From Leishmania donovani (lineage: Eukaryota > Euglenozoa > Kinetoplastea > Trypanosomatida > Trypanosomatidae), in contig NC_018247.1 in the NCBI RefSeq assembly GCF_000227135.1, positions 546,331 through 610,330 on the forward strand: 64,000 nucleotides of DNA. Direction: 5' to 3'. Each line of letters starts with the position of its first letter. The stretch's first letter is position 1. Positions 19,509-31,600 of the stretch are shown here, piece after piece. Made by a program: the position numbers and the translations under genes. The notes below the pieces were generated by a model. The model ran no database searches, was not told where the DNA came from, and saw only the letters and a program-made list of their open reading frames with translations.

Positions 19509-20307
19509 GCCTTCCTCCGAGAAAGATGTGATGGAGTCACCTCCCTCTCCACACCCGTGTCTCTTCGCGTCTTCGCAGAAAGCGGGGGCGGTGCTGCTGG
19601 TGCCTGCGCGTGTGCCCGTCCTCTTCTTTCTCCTCTATTTGCCTTTGGTTGCTCGCCTGCCTCATCCCCTCTACGTTTTTATGTGCACACCGGCGATGTT
19701 CTTCCGCCTCTCTCTCTCTGTGTATGCATGCATGCGTGTGTGTGTGTGCGGGAGAAGGGGCGCGTCTTCGTTATCTCTTCTGTGTGACCGCCTATCCACT
19801 TCCATGCGGATGCGAGAGACGAGAAGGCTGGTGGTGGTGGGGGCGGCAGAGGTGTTTCTTCTTTGTTCGATAGCGTATCCGTAGTGGCGTGCCCCTCTCC
19901 TTGTTGCGCGTTGTGTTTTTCATGTGCTCCCACAGTTTGTCTGTGACACCGCTCCGCCACTTGACGGCGAAAGGCAACGACAGATGACCAATGACCAATT
20001 CGCTCTCCACAGCGAAAAGGGGGAGAGGATAAAAGTGGAAAGCAGCGCAGCAACACAGAAAGAAAACGGCGGCGACGGAAAGAACGCCGCTCGATGTATT
20101 CGCCTTCAGCTCTTCTCTTTTTCATACGTTTTTACCATGTGTGTCTGTTTTCATTTTCAAGGTTTGCCAGCCTCCCTCGCTTTTCCATCCATGTGCGCAG
20201 CCTATTCTCCCTCGCCTTTTTCGTCTTGTTTGCTCTTGCACATTGCTGCCATCGTTTTTTTCTTGTTTGCTTCGCTCTTCTTTTCCAGGACGGGGCCACC
20301 CCCCCTC
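19509..20307. other. Spacer, likely 3'UTR of the 19068 gene
   Basis: Mixed then pyrimidine-rich sequence with a TG repeat near 19737-19749. It ends at the start of the second SIDER2 copy. No gene seen. Confidence 0.55.
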
Positions 20308-20753
20308 GTGACGTGTGGACCCCGCTCAGTGCGCCTTATCTCAGGGTCCACTACCCACGCACTGTGTGGTGAAGCCAAGCAGCCTTCCCCAGCCCTATCC
20401 CCTGCCGGATGCAGAACCACCTCTGGTGGGTGACATGGCCAGGCCCTGGATGGCGTTGCGTTGGAGCGACCTGCGACAGTGGGTCAGCGTACACGTCTGC
20501 GCCATCCACGTGACAGGCAGAGCGTCAGCGTGACGCGAGCGCATATCCCACCCCCGGCCCTCGCGCTGCCTACAGCGGTGTGGGGGAGGCTTGAGGCACC
20601 CCGAGGGGAGGATGCACCAGGCGGCGACCGGCATGATGCGGGAGCGGCGGTGAGGCGTGTCTAGGGCTGCTTCTCACCACGCGATGTGAGGCCTGTGACA
20701 GGCCTGGCCGAGTGGTGTTCAGCGCATGCTCTGTGGCAGAATGGACACCTTGA
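20308..20753 (+). mobile_element. LmSIDER2-type retroposon, copy 2
   Basis: About 446 bp, nearly identical to the copy at 13494 and sharing the same 3' half ('GTCTAGGGCTGCTTCTC' to 'GGACACCTTGA'). Differences I can see are a G-to-T near 20337, an extra G with a C-to-T change near 20428-20436, and a C-to-T near 20591. It lacks the long A tail of copy 1. It lies 0.8 kb downstream of the 19068 stop, in the sense orientation, so it is probably in that gene's 3'UTR and could affect its mRNA stability. Confidence 0.82.
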
Positions 20754-22138
20754 GTGAAGGATTTGTATGTACGCTGCTTCTCCATCAGATAGTGATCTTG
20801 ATGATCGCGCATGTTCCGTTGTTGCCTCTCCTCCCTTCCCCCGCCCCTCTCTTTTTCTCTCTGTTGCACACGCTTAATGTGGATGTTGGGCGGTGTTGTG
20901 CGTGTGGTGGTCGCTGCAGATAACTTTTCTTCGTTCTGTCTCATGTTTTTTTTTTTTCTCAGAGGGAGGAGGGAGGGGAGATGTTGTATGTCTTGTGTGC
21001 GCGTGCGTTGTTTGCTCCGCTCTTCACCTCACTTCGCTCTCTTCATCTGTGTACTCATGAAGTGTACGTGTAACTCCCCCTCTTTGTGTGTGTGTGCGCC
21101 TCTATGTCTTCAGTGATGCATGGGGATGAAGCTCCTTCCCCAGTCGTTCTCTCTAAATTTCCAGCTCTCCTCTTTCAGGGCAACACCTATTCTTTTCTTT
21201 TTGTTAATGCCCTCTCTCTCTTGTATGTGGGTTGATATTTTCGGGTGGGTGGGGTTGAGTGCTGTCGCTTGTTTTCTCTCGCCGTTTTTTTTTTGTTTCC
21301 TTGCTTTCCTTTCCTTTCATCCTCCCTCCGCTTCTCGCCGTCTCTCAAGCTTCCCGCATTTTTGGTCGTGTGTGCATTCAAGATGTCGTCGAGGGCTGCA
21401 ACGCTGGCAAGAACAGCAAAAACGAGGCACACGAGCCACATCTACGGACGGCAAGGAAGCGATACCCGCCCCCTCTCGCAAGACGCGTTGTGCACGGGAG
21501 CGAGAGGCGAATGCGGACCATCATATGTCATGTGTGGTCGACCTTGTGTGCAATGCATCGTCGTTGAGGAGGGCACTGCTCGTAGTGCGTCAAGCAGGAG
21601 ACCCGCATGGCACACGGATGTCCCCAGTGTAGGTGAGCGAAACCCTCGCCCACAATTTGTGGACACCCGTCCCAACTTGCACATGTCCCCCTTGCCCGCT
21701 TTCTGAGAGGCTGTGCGAATCCGAGGAAAACGCATCAAGACTGCTCCCCCTCTCCATCTACCTTCCTTTTCCTTCATCACTGCATCCCCCCTCCTCCCCA
21801 TCCTCTCTCCCATCCTTTTCCGTCCCCCTCACCGACACACGCACCGTTCGTTGGACGTTAGCCTCTATCTCGCGCACTCTCTTTTTTCTCTTTGTTCGGA
21901 GTGCTGCTTGCTCGCCTCCCTTCTTTCTCCCTCTGGCCCATCCGCTCCACTCCGTCCCCCCTCCCCACTCCACCCCAGCACCTCCACCAGCGCCTCCTTC
22001 AGACATTAGCAGCGGCATCTCGGTGCGCTTGTGTGCGCTGCGGTTGTTCTCTATCCCTTTTTGTCCCCCCCTTGTCGTCTCCCGCTGAAGCGACACTGGA
22101 AAAAGCCCCCAAAGGAGAACGGGTTTCACGGCATCGCG
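20754..22138. other. Spacer between SIDER2 copy 2 and the 22139 gene
   Basis: Pyrimidine-rich apart from about 21380-21720, which is less biased and may be an old degraded element or 3'UTR; I cannot assign it. Strong C/T tracts at 21725-21990 lead to candidate acceptor AGs near 21979-22004. No supported gene. Confidence 0.5.
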
Positions 22139-22540
22139 ATGGGGTCCGGCATCTCCAAGGAGGCCGCTCCCGTGGCCTTCAAGAATGGCAAGCCCACCGT
22201 CAAAGGGACCAAGACATACCCGATGTTCAGCAACATCCTCTACCGCATTGCCGACACGGAAGCCAGGCGCTGGGCTTTCTACAATGATAGCAGGGAGCTT
22301 ATCATTCACGTAGCCGTCCTCTTCGACTACGACTCGCAGATAGTGCCGCTGGGCGACACCACCGCCTTCCGCATTGATGACCCGGATGAGGGTAACGAAG
22401 ACGACTTTGGCAAGTATCTCTGCGAGGTGGATGTGCGCCCGCTCGAGACCCAGATGTTCGTTGAGGGGTCGGTGACGGGGTGGCGCGTCGACACGCTCGA
22501 AGCCCGCACGGCTGAGGATGAGCGTGGGTACCGCCTTTAG
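22139..22540 (+). CDS. Small calpain-related, myristoylated DUF1935 protein
   Basis: This gene encodes 133 residues starting MGSGIS. Gly2 and Ser6 fit N-myristoylation; position 3 is Ser, so no palmitoylation is expected there. Almost the whole protein is one domain I unit: 'KNGKPTVKGTKTYPMF', 'ILYRIADTEARRWAFYNDS', 'VRPLETQMFVEGSVTGW'. The 'NGKPT(V/F)' block is shared with SMP-1 at 56842 and its neighbour at 54441. It has an acidic insertion 'DDPDEGNEDDFG' between strands. With a single lipid anchor, membrane binding would be weaker than for the MGC proteins. The frame is open upstream, but the myristoylation motif supports this ATG. Confidence 0.92.
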   Translation: MGSGISKEAAPVAFKNGKPTVKGTKTYPMFSNILYRIADTEARRWAFYNDSRELIIHVAVLFDYDSQIVPLGDTTAFRIDDPDEGNEDDFGKYLCEVDVRPLETQMFVEGSVTGWRVDTLEARTAEDERGYRL

Positions 22541-25500
22541 ATGATACCTATCTGGCGAGAAAAGGGAGGACTGGTAGGCGGGGCATGATCGAGACACACA
22601 CACACACAGACAGAATCTCGTTCCCCATGAATTGCCCTTACGGTATGCACTGTGCACCGGCGCCTGTGGTCCTCCTCCTTCTCCACCCTCTCTCCTTTTC
22701 CCGTTGCTGGATTCCTGTGATGGCAGCGCTGGCGACCATAAAAGGTGCCGCAGCGCATGACAGGAGGAGGAGGAGAGGCGGCAACGAAGCGAGGCGCACG
22801 AGAAGACAGGACGAATGGGGCTCTTAGGATACAGACGTAGGGATCGAAACAAAAACGAAAAAAAAAACAAAAAACAGCGCTGTTAGCGCTCACGGGCGCA
22901 TTTGAGAGCTCGTGCGCGTGCTTGGGGCGATACAGCGTCCTCTTTTCTCTCTTCTCCTGCGGCGTCCCCGTCGTTTCTTCCACTCCCGTTCTCAACCCTT
23001 TCTTTCCACCGTCTTCCGCTACCATTCTCTCTCTTCATTCTTTCTCCGATCTCTTTATGCATGTGGTTAATAAGACCCAGAGCCATCGTTTTTCTCCTTT
23101 TTCCCTACTATCTTTCCTGTGCATATGCTAGAGGCTGTGCATGCGTGTGTGTGTGTGTGTGTCTGTGCGCCACTACACGTGTGGGCCTCTGTGGGATTCT
23201 CTCTTTTTTTTCGTTGTTGATGTTGCGGGCGTATTGTGTGTGTGTGTGTGCAGGTGAGCGACTGTGACCTGCGCATGGCTATGCCTCTCTTTTTTTCCTT
23301 TCTGCTTTGGTGTATCTCTGATTGCTTCACAAGCGCGTGCTTGTTTCTCTCTCTCTCTGCGTGTGTGTGTGCGCGCTTGTGTATGTGCGGCAATACGGGT
23401 GGGCTGGCCGGCGGCTTGTGCGTGCATCTCACCATCTCTTTCCTCTTATGACCGTGCATGTGTGTATGTGCTTTCTACGTCGCTTCCTGTGTGTGCATAT
23501 GTGTCTACATGTGTGCTTGTGTGTGTGTGTGTGTCCATATAGCTTCCTTTTTTTGTCTCTAGCTCGCCTGCTCACCTGCTCACTGCGTGCGTGCTTTCAG
23601 TTTTTGGCGCAGATGTTTGTGTGTGTGTGTGTATGCGTGTGGCCGTGGGCGGCCTTCGTTTTTTTTTTTGTAGTCTCTTCGCTTCCCTCTTGTGGTTTCG
23701 CGTCCCGCGCTGCCTTTTGTCTCCTTGTTCACTCTTTTCCCCTACTTTCTATGTTTCCTCAGCAGACGGCGGCGGAGTGCACTCGGGATCGTCCCCCTCT
23801 CCCTCTCCCTTCCTCTCGGTGCTCCTCGCTTCTCCTCCCATTCATTTTTCTCTTTTCGCTGTTGCAACTATTATTCTTGTTTTGCATGTAAACGGTGTCT
23901 GGCGGGGGAGTGCACCCTCACCCGCCCTGCGGTGCAAGGTGCTTTCCTCCCTCGCCACACTCCCATGTACGCACAAACGCACACACGCACACGCAAACAC
24001 ACGCGTTTGCGCTGCCTCGTCGATTCCGCGAGGCACACGCGCGCCGTGCATGTGTGCGCGTCGCCAGTTACGTGTAGTGACCACCGTGGGCGTTCACGAG
24101 TGGCGCCGAGGGAACACGCGCGGCTGGGTAGGGATGAGGTGGCGTAGTGAGGCAGAAGGGGGACAGAGTCCAGGCAGTGCGTAGCAGCTTGCACGTGTGA
24201 TTTGCGAGAAAGGCTCAAAAGGGTCCTCGTGAGACGCATAGGAACGCACTGCCAAACAGAGAAAGAATTAGACGGATGAATGAAGCGAGCGGGCGTGCTT
24301 GTTTGCCTCTCTGGAGCGCATCTTCGCACCTACATGTGTGTCTTCCATGCCTGTATGCCATCTTGTCGTTCTGTTCTTCCTTTCTCTGCGCACTCTCTCA
24401 GACCGACACCGCCATCGAACTCGACAAAAGGCGAGAACGTGCAGAAGGGCGAGCGTGCATGCGTGGGCGGGGGGAGGCGATACGGAAAGAGGTAAGTCGG
24501 AGTGGTGACTCCGAGGTATGTCTTTGGCGCTCTCTCACTCTTTCCCCTTCTTCTTACTCAGCGTTGTAGTTTGTGTGCGCGCTTGTCTTTTTCATTGTCT
24601 TCTCTCCTCTTTTTCTTCTTTCTGAACTTCGGGCCAATGAAGAAGTGCTTGTGTGCGTGTGTGTATGCAACTACCCCTTTTTCGAGCACCCTCTGTGTGT
24701 GTGTGTGCTGATTACTGTGGCCGCCGCCATCGACGTCGCGTCGTGCGAGTTGTCCCTCCTGCGCCCTCGCAAGCAGTTGTGTTTCCTGCTCTCTGTGTTT
24801 TGCTCTGCGCCTTTGGCGCTCTGGCAAGGAGCGGCGGCACACGTGCGGTCCGCGGCCCTCTCAGACTCTCGATTCTCTGAATACTTCCCCGTTTCTCCCC
24901 ATCGCATGCGCCGCTTTCTCTTCTCTGCTCTTTGATGGCCATTCTTCACGGCCGAGGGGAGAGAATGTGTCAGGGACCGTGCGCTGCGTTACGCGTTCGA
25001 GTGGGTTAACGACAACACAAGACTGCCGGAATGACGAAAAGAGCAGCAGCCCCAGAAGCTCTGCGAACGTGCGAAGCATCGTGGAGGTGAGAACGAGGTA
25101 TCGCGGTGTAGATGGCTGCTGACTTTTCACTCTTCACCCCTCTTGTTTTCCATGCTAGTGTCTGTATCCCCCTTTGCGTCATGGATGGGGGGAGGTGTGT
25201 GTGGGGCGGAGAAGCTTCGGATTGCACATTGCGATGATGGCATGGAGGTGCACATGAAGGGCTAGCCTCTCTCTCGTCCTGCTGCCTTTTCCCTACCCTC
25301 TTCCCCACCGCTGTCTCTCTCTCTCGCGTTTTCTCCTCTTCAACTTCCAGCGCGTCTCAGCTGGATAACTTCCTCTCTCCGTCACCCGTGGGCGTGTGTG
25401 TGAGGAGGAGCGAGGCGGCCTGTCTTCCTCCCTGCCCCCTCCCCCTGTCAGGGCCACTGCCCTGCTTTGGACGACCTCCTCCTTCACCTCCCCCCCTCCC

Positions 25501-25696
25501 CCTCTATCGTCGCCAGTGGGTTGGCGGGTGGGTGTGGGAGAGCACCCGCCGGCTAGAAACACAAAAGGAAAAGGGCGGCAGCAGCAGCGCACGCTATCGT
25601 GTCTTGGCGCTTTCCCTGCCGCTGTCAGGATCATCATCCGTTTCCTCCTCATTGCCTATATTCGCTCACGCGTTGCTAACTTTGGGTAGGGCGCCA
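22541..25696. other. Long intergenic region before Raptor
   Basis: Contains an A-rich patch near 22850-22877 and several TG and CA repeats (about 23147-23161, 23236-23250, 23518-23532, 23976-24001). There is a mixed-composition block near 24050-24270, and C/T-rich sequence to 25350. No open frame here has an ATG start and coding-like composition, so I see no gene. Confidence 0.55.
25277..25350 (+). promoter_or_regulatory. Predicted trans-splice acceptor region for Raptor
   Basis: A pyrimidine tract from about 25277 ('CTGCTGCCTTTTCCCTACCC' onward) through 'CTCTCGCGTTTTCTCCTCTT' reaches AG at 25349-25350. This would give a 5'UTR of about 346 nt before the first in-frame ATG. Later AGs, for example near 25450, are alternatives. 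Confidence 0.4.
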
Positions 25697-28600
25697 ATGC
25701 CGGCTGCTTCGCCACCGGCCTGGCCAGCGCGCCACCACGCCGATTCCCCGCTGAGGATGGTGCTCTCGGTGCCGGACATGGAATCGCTGGATGAGATCAC
25801 AGACGGGGATGTGCAGGAGCTTCTCTTGGCTATGGCCTCTCCGACCGGCAGTCATGGCCGAGTTATAAGACTGACGGACGCGAAGGCGCCGGCGGAAGAT
25901 GACCCTGTCGCCTCGTACTCCGCTGAAGTAGCGTACACACACGAAGAGCAGCCGGCCCAGCAGCAACAACCGCAACGACGGCCCTTTGTAGCTCACGGTG
26001 TCTACACCGCTGGCCGCTCTCGCCGTGTATCTCTTCCAGAGGACCCGATGTCGTCTCCCGTGACAACGGAGTTCCATAGCACTTTCCCGTGTAGTGGACG
26101 TCGCACGTCGGTCGCGCCACCCCTCCTACAAGACACACCACTGTCGCAGCCCAACATGTTTGCAGAGCCGAACAACACGACTTTGGTATCGCGAAGTTCG
26201 ACGCCTACGTCGCCACTGTCCACTACCTTAGGCTCTCCAACTAAAACTCAAGACAGCCGCGTGGAGTACCGGAGCGAGGCATCACCGCTGTCGCCGTCGC
26301 CATCAGCATCTCCGGCGTTGCCGTGCCTGGTGCCGATCTCAGACACCGAAGTACTCGAGGCGGAGCTCCACCGCTGGGACTCGCAGCTCGTACAGGAGTG
26401 CTGGCTGCATCAAGAGCTCCATGGCGTACGCTGGGATGAGGAGCTGCTCCTGCAGCATGGCGCGGCGTACCGCCCTCGTGCTATCGCCTCTCGAACGACG
26501 GTCTCTATGACGCACTCCAAGAGGTTGTGCATTGCACTGAACGTGGAGACGTCCATCGTGGAGAACGCGGAGGGGGCGCTAAGAGACGAGAGGGGCGAAG
26601 GCGGCGGCGGCGGCGAAGCGGCAGGGATGCCGTCCATGAGCTCTCCTGAGGCGGAGGCATGGTCTCCGCTCTTCATGTGGCGCTCGCCCGCCTTCATCCT
26701 CGGGGACAGCAGCGCCGTCCTGGCGCAGCTGTCGGAGCGGCTCAGCGAGCAATACAAAGGGCTGGCGCCGCGACCGTTGCCGACGACGTGCTGCGCCAAC
26801 GCGCGCCCCTCTGATCTCATTCAGGCCCTCAGCGACGCCCGCAAAGACGCTGGCAACGCAAAGGTGATTTTTCACTACGTCGCTCGAGGTGTGCCGCCTC
26901 CGCGTGGGGGCAACTTGTATTTGATGAACATAGGGCCGAGCGCCACGGGGTACGCGGGACCGCCCTACAGCAAGTTGTCCCTGGACACCTTCCGCAGCCG
27001 TGTCGGGTTCCCGCTGGTCTTCGTGGCGGACTGCGCCGAGGCTGGCGAGATCCTGAACTACTACATACGAATGTGCGAGGAGCAGCATCAGCAGCGCTAC
27101 TTCACCTCCTCGCGCGAGTACCAGCTCATGTCGAGTCGCCAGGTAAGCGCAGTGGAGATGGACGCGCCCGCCGACAGTCAAGCGAGCCGCATCAGCAGCA
27201 GCTACGATCGTGTAGGCAGCAACCTCGACACAGTCCCCGCCGACCCGCTCCACTGCGGCGGCCATTTCGGTGCTGGCGGGATGGACAGCGCTGCGCCGCC
27301 GCAGAGTACCATCCTGCAAGACTTCTACTTCATTGGCGCTACCGGGAGTACCGACAGCGGCAATGGTGGCGCTAGTGGCAGTGGCAGCAGCGCCATGCGG
27401 TCGAGGGTGGGTGTCGGCCGCGGTGACGCGGGCATGATGGGTGTCGGCGCTGCCGCCGGTGGTGCAGCGGGGGGCGGCCGTGCCGTGAGCGACGGTGATG
27501 CCGGGGCCCTGCGGCACCACCTACGCCTCCCCTCCGACATCCTCACGAGCTGCCTCACCACCCCGCTGCGCATGGCCATTTTGTGGTTTGTCGCGGAGCG
27601 CCCTGAGCTGCAAGCGCTGCACCCGCTCATTCTCCACCTCTTCCCTGGCACCTTGACGGACAAGAAAACACCGCTTGGCCAGCTGCAGTGGTACCTACAG
27701 TGCATCACCGAGTGCATCGCGTGGTCTACCCTCTCCCTCCCACAGTACTCCCGGCTTTTCCGCGAGGACGTTTACGTCGCGCCGCTCTTTCGAGGCTATC
27801 TGTTGGCAGAGCGCATCATCGTCGGTGGACTGGGCGGCTGCCTCAGTGTCTACCCGCCCGTGCCAGCGACGCACTCGCACAGGCTGTGGAGCACGTGGGA
27901 CAACATCGTGGAGCGTTCGTGCGTCTCTCTCCTCCGCGCAGTCCGGCCCGCCCCGCCACACTGTGCGAGTGTGCTGGAGTTCCGCAGTTGGCTGGATGTG
28001 CAGGTGACGTCGTGGAAGTACAGCCGTCCCGACCTCCTGGCCGTGGAGGTCAGCAACGCCGTGCCGGCCGCCGCCGCGTCGCCGGGGGCAGAGGCGCAGA
28101 CGAGTTGCCTACCGTCGCTGCCGGACGACACCGCGGTGGTGATACCACCGTTCCTAGCCGAAGAGCTGCTCGGGCTGCAGGCGATGCTGGACGGCATTAC
28201 GCAGCAGTCATTTGAGCTGCCACGGGCTTACTTGGCTGGCGTGTGGGGGCTGCGGCCGCGCTCGTCGACCTCCGCGGCGTGGGGCGGTACTAGCACAACT
28301 ACCCCTGGTGCAGATGGTCGGGATGAAGCCGGAGAGGTCGGCCGTGAGAGACGCCGCCCGTATGTGTGTCCCACCTCGGGACGTGTGCAAGGCAGAAACG
28401 GCCGTGGTGCGGCCGCCAGAGTTCCTCTGAGCAGTGTCGCTGACCAGTACGCCAACTCTCTCCACTCTTCCTATCCGCGGGCGCCTCAGCAACCACAACA
28501 GGCCACCGCAATCCCGTCACCGTCTGACGGGCTCGCGCGGCTGACGGCGGCTTCCAGATCCTCTGTCGCTCTGCCTAACAGTTCTGAGAGCGCCGCTGCC

Positions 28601-31600
28601 GGCCTGGTCTGGGACCGCAACACGCAGAGCACGACGGTTGCCCTCCTACCTCACGCCTCGACTCGCTGTCAGGACCCCCGCAAGAAGCGCCCCACGGCAC
28701 CTGAAGGTGCTGCTGCGGTGACTTCCGGCGCGCCAAAGCAGGTGGAATCGCGCGCCACTGTCACCTTCGGGCGATACCAGCGAGTGCCGAATGCTGATCT
28801 CAGCAGGCTTTCGAATGCCACCACCATCGCGGCGGTGCCAGCGGCGTCCGCTACGAGTGATGGGGTGGCGGTGCTGCCCACAGCTGCCCTCTCAAGGGCG
28901 GCCACGCAGGGCCCCCCTGCTCACGTTGAGGTGCGCAAAACAGAGTACATTACAAACCTCTTCACTAGCACCACCACCTCTGGCCAGGCCGCCTCTTTCC
29001 GCTACACCGCGGAGCTGTACCGCCCCGCAGACGCGATAGAGAGTACTGCAGCTCTGGGGAACCTGTACAGCTCCTCCTCTACGGCGGCGACAGCAGCAGC
29101 AGCGTCAGAGGCGCCCCCGCCACAGCAAACCTTCCCGTTCATGGAGCGGATGCCCTCGCTGCTGCAGGCGCTGCTGGTCGCTGCCCACCGTGAGAGGGCG
29201 ACGGAGCTGGTCTGCCGACTTGTCGACTGTGGCCCGGCAGCGGTGCTGCAGTGTGCCGAGGCAAATGTCTACCGCTTTGTGCTGGACCGTTACTGGAGTC
29301 GACCCGACCTACGCTTCTTGATGCCGGCCACACTGTTCATCTACTGCAAGAGCTGCTACGCCGACCCCGAGCTAATCGGGTCCGCGAAGCAGCGGGACGT
29401 GGCGGTGAAGGCCTGCGCGGAGGTACTCCAGTGCCCGGTGGAGGTGCCACCGTCCACATCGTCAGCTGGCGGTGATGAGGCGCCAGGGGCATGGCAGAGC
29501 AACGTGCTGGGCCCTTATGCCACTCCGTACGGCCAGCGTATGATGGCCGCGTCGCTGCTGACGCTCATTGCCTTGCACAGCGATGACGGCCGCGAGGCGT
29601 GCCATCAGCACGGGGTGTTTCAGCTCTGCTGCCAGCTGCTACAGCAAGCACAAGAGGAAGCGCCACTGTGGCTAGCGGCAACGGAGGCATCGACCGCTCC
29701 GGCTACGACAGCGGGTGCGACGGCGGCACCGCCAATCCCTCGTGTATTATCTTTCTCGCAGAAGCTGCATGTTTTATCGTCGCCGCCGGCGCTGCGGCTT
29801 CAACGACCCGCAACGCCGCTCTGCGAGGCAGGCGACGAGCCACCGCACATGACACCACCGCCGGCGTTCATCGCCACCACCTACCACTTGACCTTGCTGA
29901 CGCTTTTCGTGTCGCTCCTGTGCAGCTGGAAGCTGCCCGCCGCTACTCCTGCCGCGGAGGAAGAAGACCGCAACACGGAGAGGGAGGAGGAGGGTGTGAC
30001 GTTTGGCAGCTCGGCCGCAGACGTCGGTGCCTCCTTCCCCGGAGCGGCACCGCCTGACCCGCCTTCCCTGAGCCCCCCGCTGGACGGCACTGTGCAGGAC
30101 GTGCCGCAGACATCTGCCGAGGTGCTCGAGGCGGGCTTGCACATTGCGGCGCCGGCGCTGCTCCACTTCATGTACTCTGACACGTCTATCCTGCGCGGGG
30201 CAGCGCAGCGGTGCTTCATGATGGTGCTCATCTCGCCTGCACCGAGTCAGGCCTCGCGGGCCCGCTACGCCGAGCTACAGCTGCATCGTCTGCACGGACT
30301 GCCCGTGCGCATGTCCGAGATGAACACGGACCTGAGGCTTGAGGCGACACGCATGGCCTACACCGCGTATCGCTGGTTGTTTGCGCAGCTGCGCGAGGAC
30401 ATTCCCGTAGAGGAGATTGGGCAGTACGTGGCCCAGTGGATGTATCGGTGGTTCAGGCTGGCCGCCAAGGGCAAGCCCCCGCCCCCACCGTCCATCTTTG
30501 GCGACAAAAGCTTTTGCAGAGGTGGTGGACAGCAGACTTCCCTCCGCGCGCACGGCAGCAACGCCACGTCACCGCAGCACCAGCAGCAGCAGGCCACCCA
30601 CAGCGTCTGGGCACCGCCCACCGTGTCCGTGTCGTACCACGAACCGCACGTCGTCACACCGGGGCCCATCTATTCTCACCGCCGCAGCAACGTGCTGGTG
30701 CCCGCTGCCCGATCCGCCCGTGTCGGCATGGTGAGCGATTCTGCCACTGGGGGCGGTGCCGGCTCTGTGGTGCTTGGCGGCGGCCTTCGACATCACATCA
30801 TGCCACAGGATCATCGCCGACTGCAGGCTTACCTGCCCCCCCTTAGCAACCTCGTGCGCCTCTTTTTTGAGCACACCCAAGATACCTGCCCATACGTGCG
30901 CACATATGTGCGGCGCGTGGTGCTGGAGGAGTTCAGTTTTCTTCGTCAGTCGTGGTACGATGACTACACCGTGATGGACCCTCAGCGCCGCACCTCGCCG
31001 TCCCCCGTCGCGGAAGAGGACGACTACAGCGGGGCAGGCCGTCACCACTACCCCGGCCACCAACGTCGGCAACGCCACGCGTCTGGCTCTCGCCAGAGCT
31101 ATCGCCACATAGATCGTCACCATGGTGTCAGTGGAGAGGGCGGGCAAGGATGTGGCGGAGAAGAGCTAGAGGCGTCGTATGCAGTGTCCGGCGGCGGCCT
31201 CGCCACGTACTTGCCGCTCAAACAGCTGCTCCACGTAAGGGAGACGGAGGCGCATGGCGGCGGCCCCGCTGCAACGTCTCTATTCGGAATGCGTACTATG
31301 GGCGCCTCCCCCATGCCGATGTCGAGCGACTTCGAGGCTGGCCACTGGAGCGTCGCAGCTGCCGCGGCGTCCGCTGGGGACGTGGAGGATGTTGCTGAGC
31401 CGCACCCTGCAGTGCTGCGCCGTTTTATTGTGCGACTGCTGCGCATCGCGTCTTCCAACAGTGCAGAGGGGGCAACTGCGTCCCCGATGTCGCCGCTGCG
31501 CCCGCACTCACACTACCGTATCGAGGCTGCGGGCGCAGTCGGCGGAAAGGAGGGCGATGAGGTCGACGGCGGCGGTGGCGATACACGGCAGAAGAGAGGG

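Noticed and set aside
21758..22870. 370-codon frame on the - strand overlapping the 22139 gene
   Set aside because: Antisense shadow of a well-supported gene and of C/T-rich spacer; no domain and no minus-strand processing signals.
23140..23640. Repeated TG tracts considered as a telomere-like or CRISPR-like array
   Set aside because: They are simple dinucleotide runs of varying length with no repeat-spacer pattern and no telomeric hexamer.
24990..25020. Possible tRNA B box ('GTTCGAGTGGGTTAAC')
   Set aside because: I could not fold a cloverleaf or find a matching A box or acceptor stem around it.
25388..25696. In-frame extension of Raptor upstream of its ATG
   Set aside because: No ATG in this stretch; the sequence is Pro/Ser/Arg low complexity and lies in the predicted splice region.
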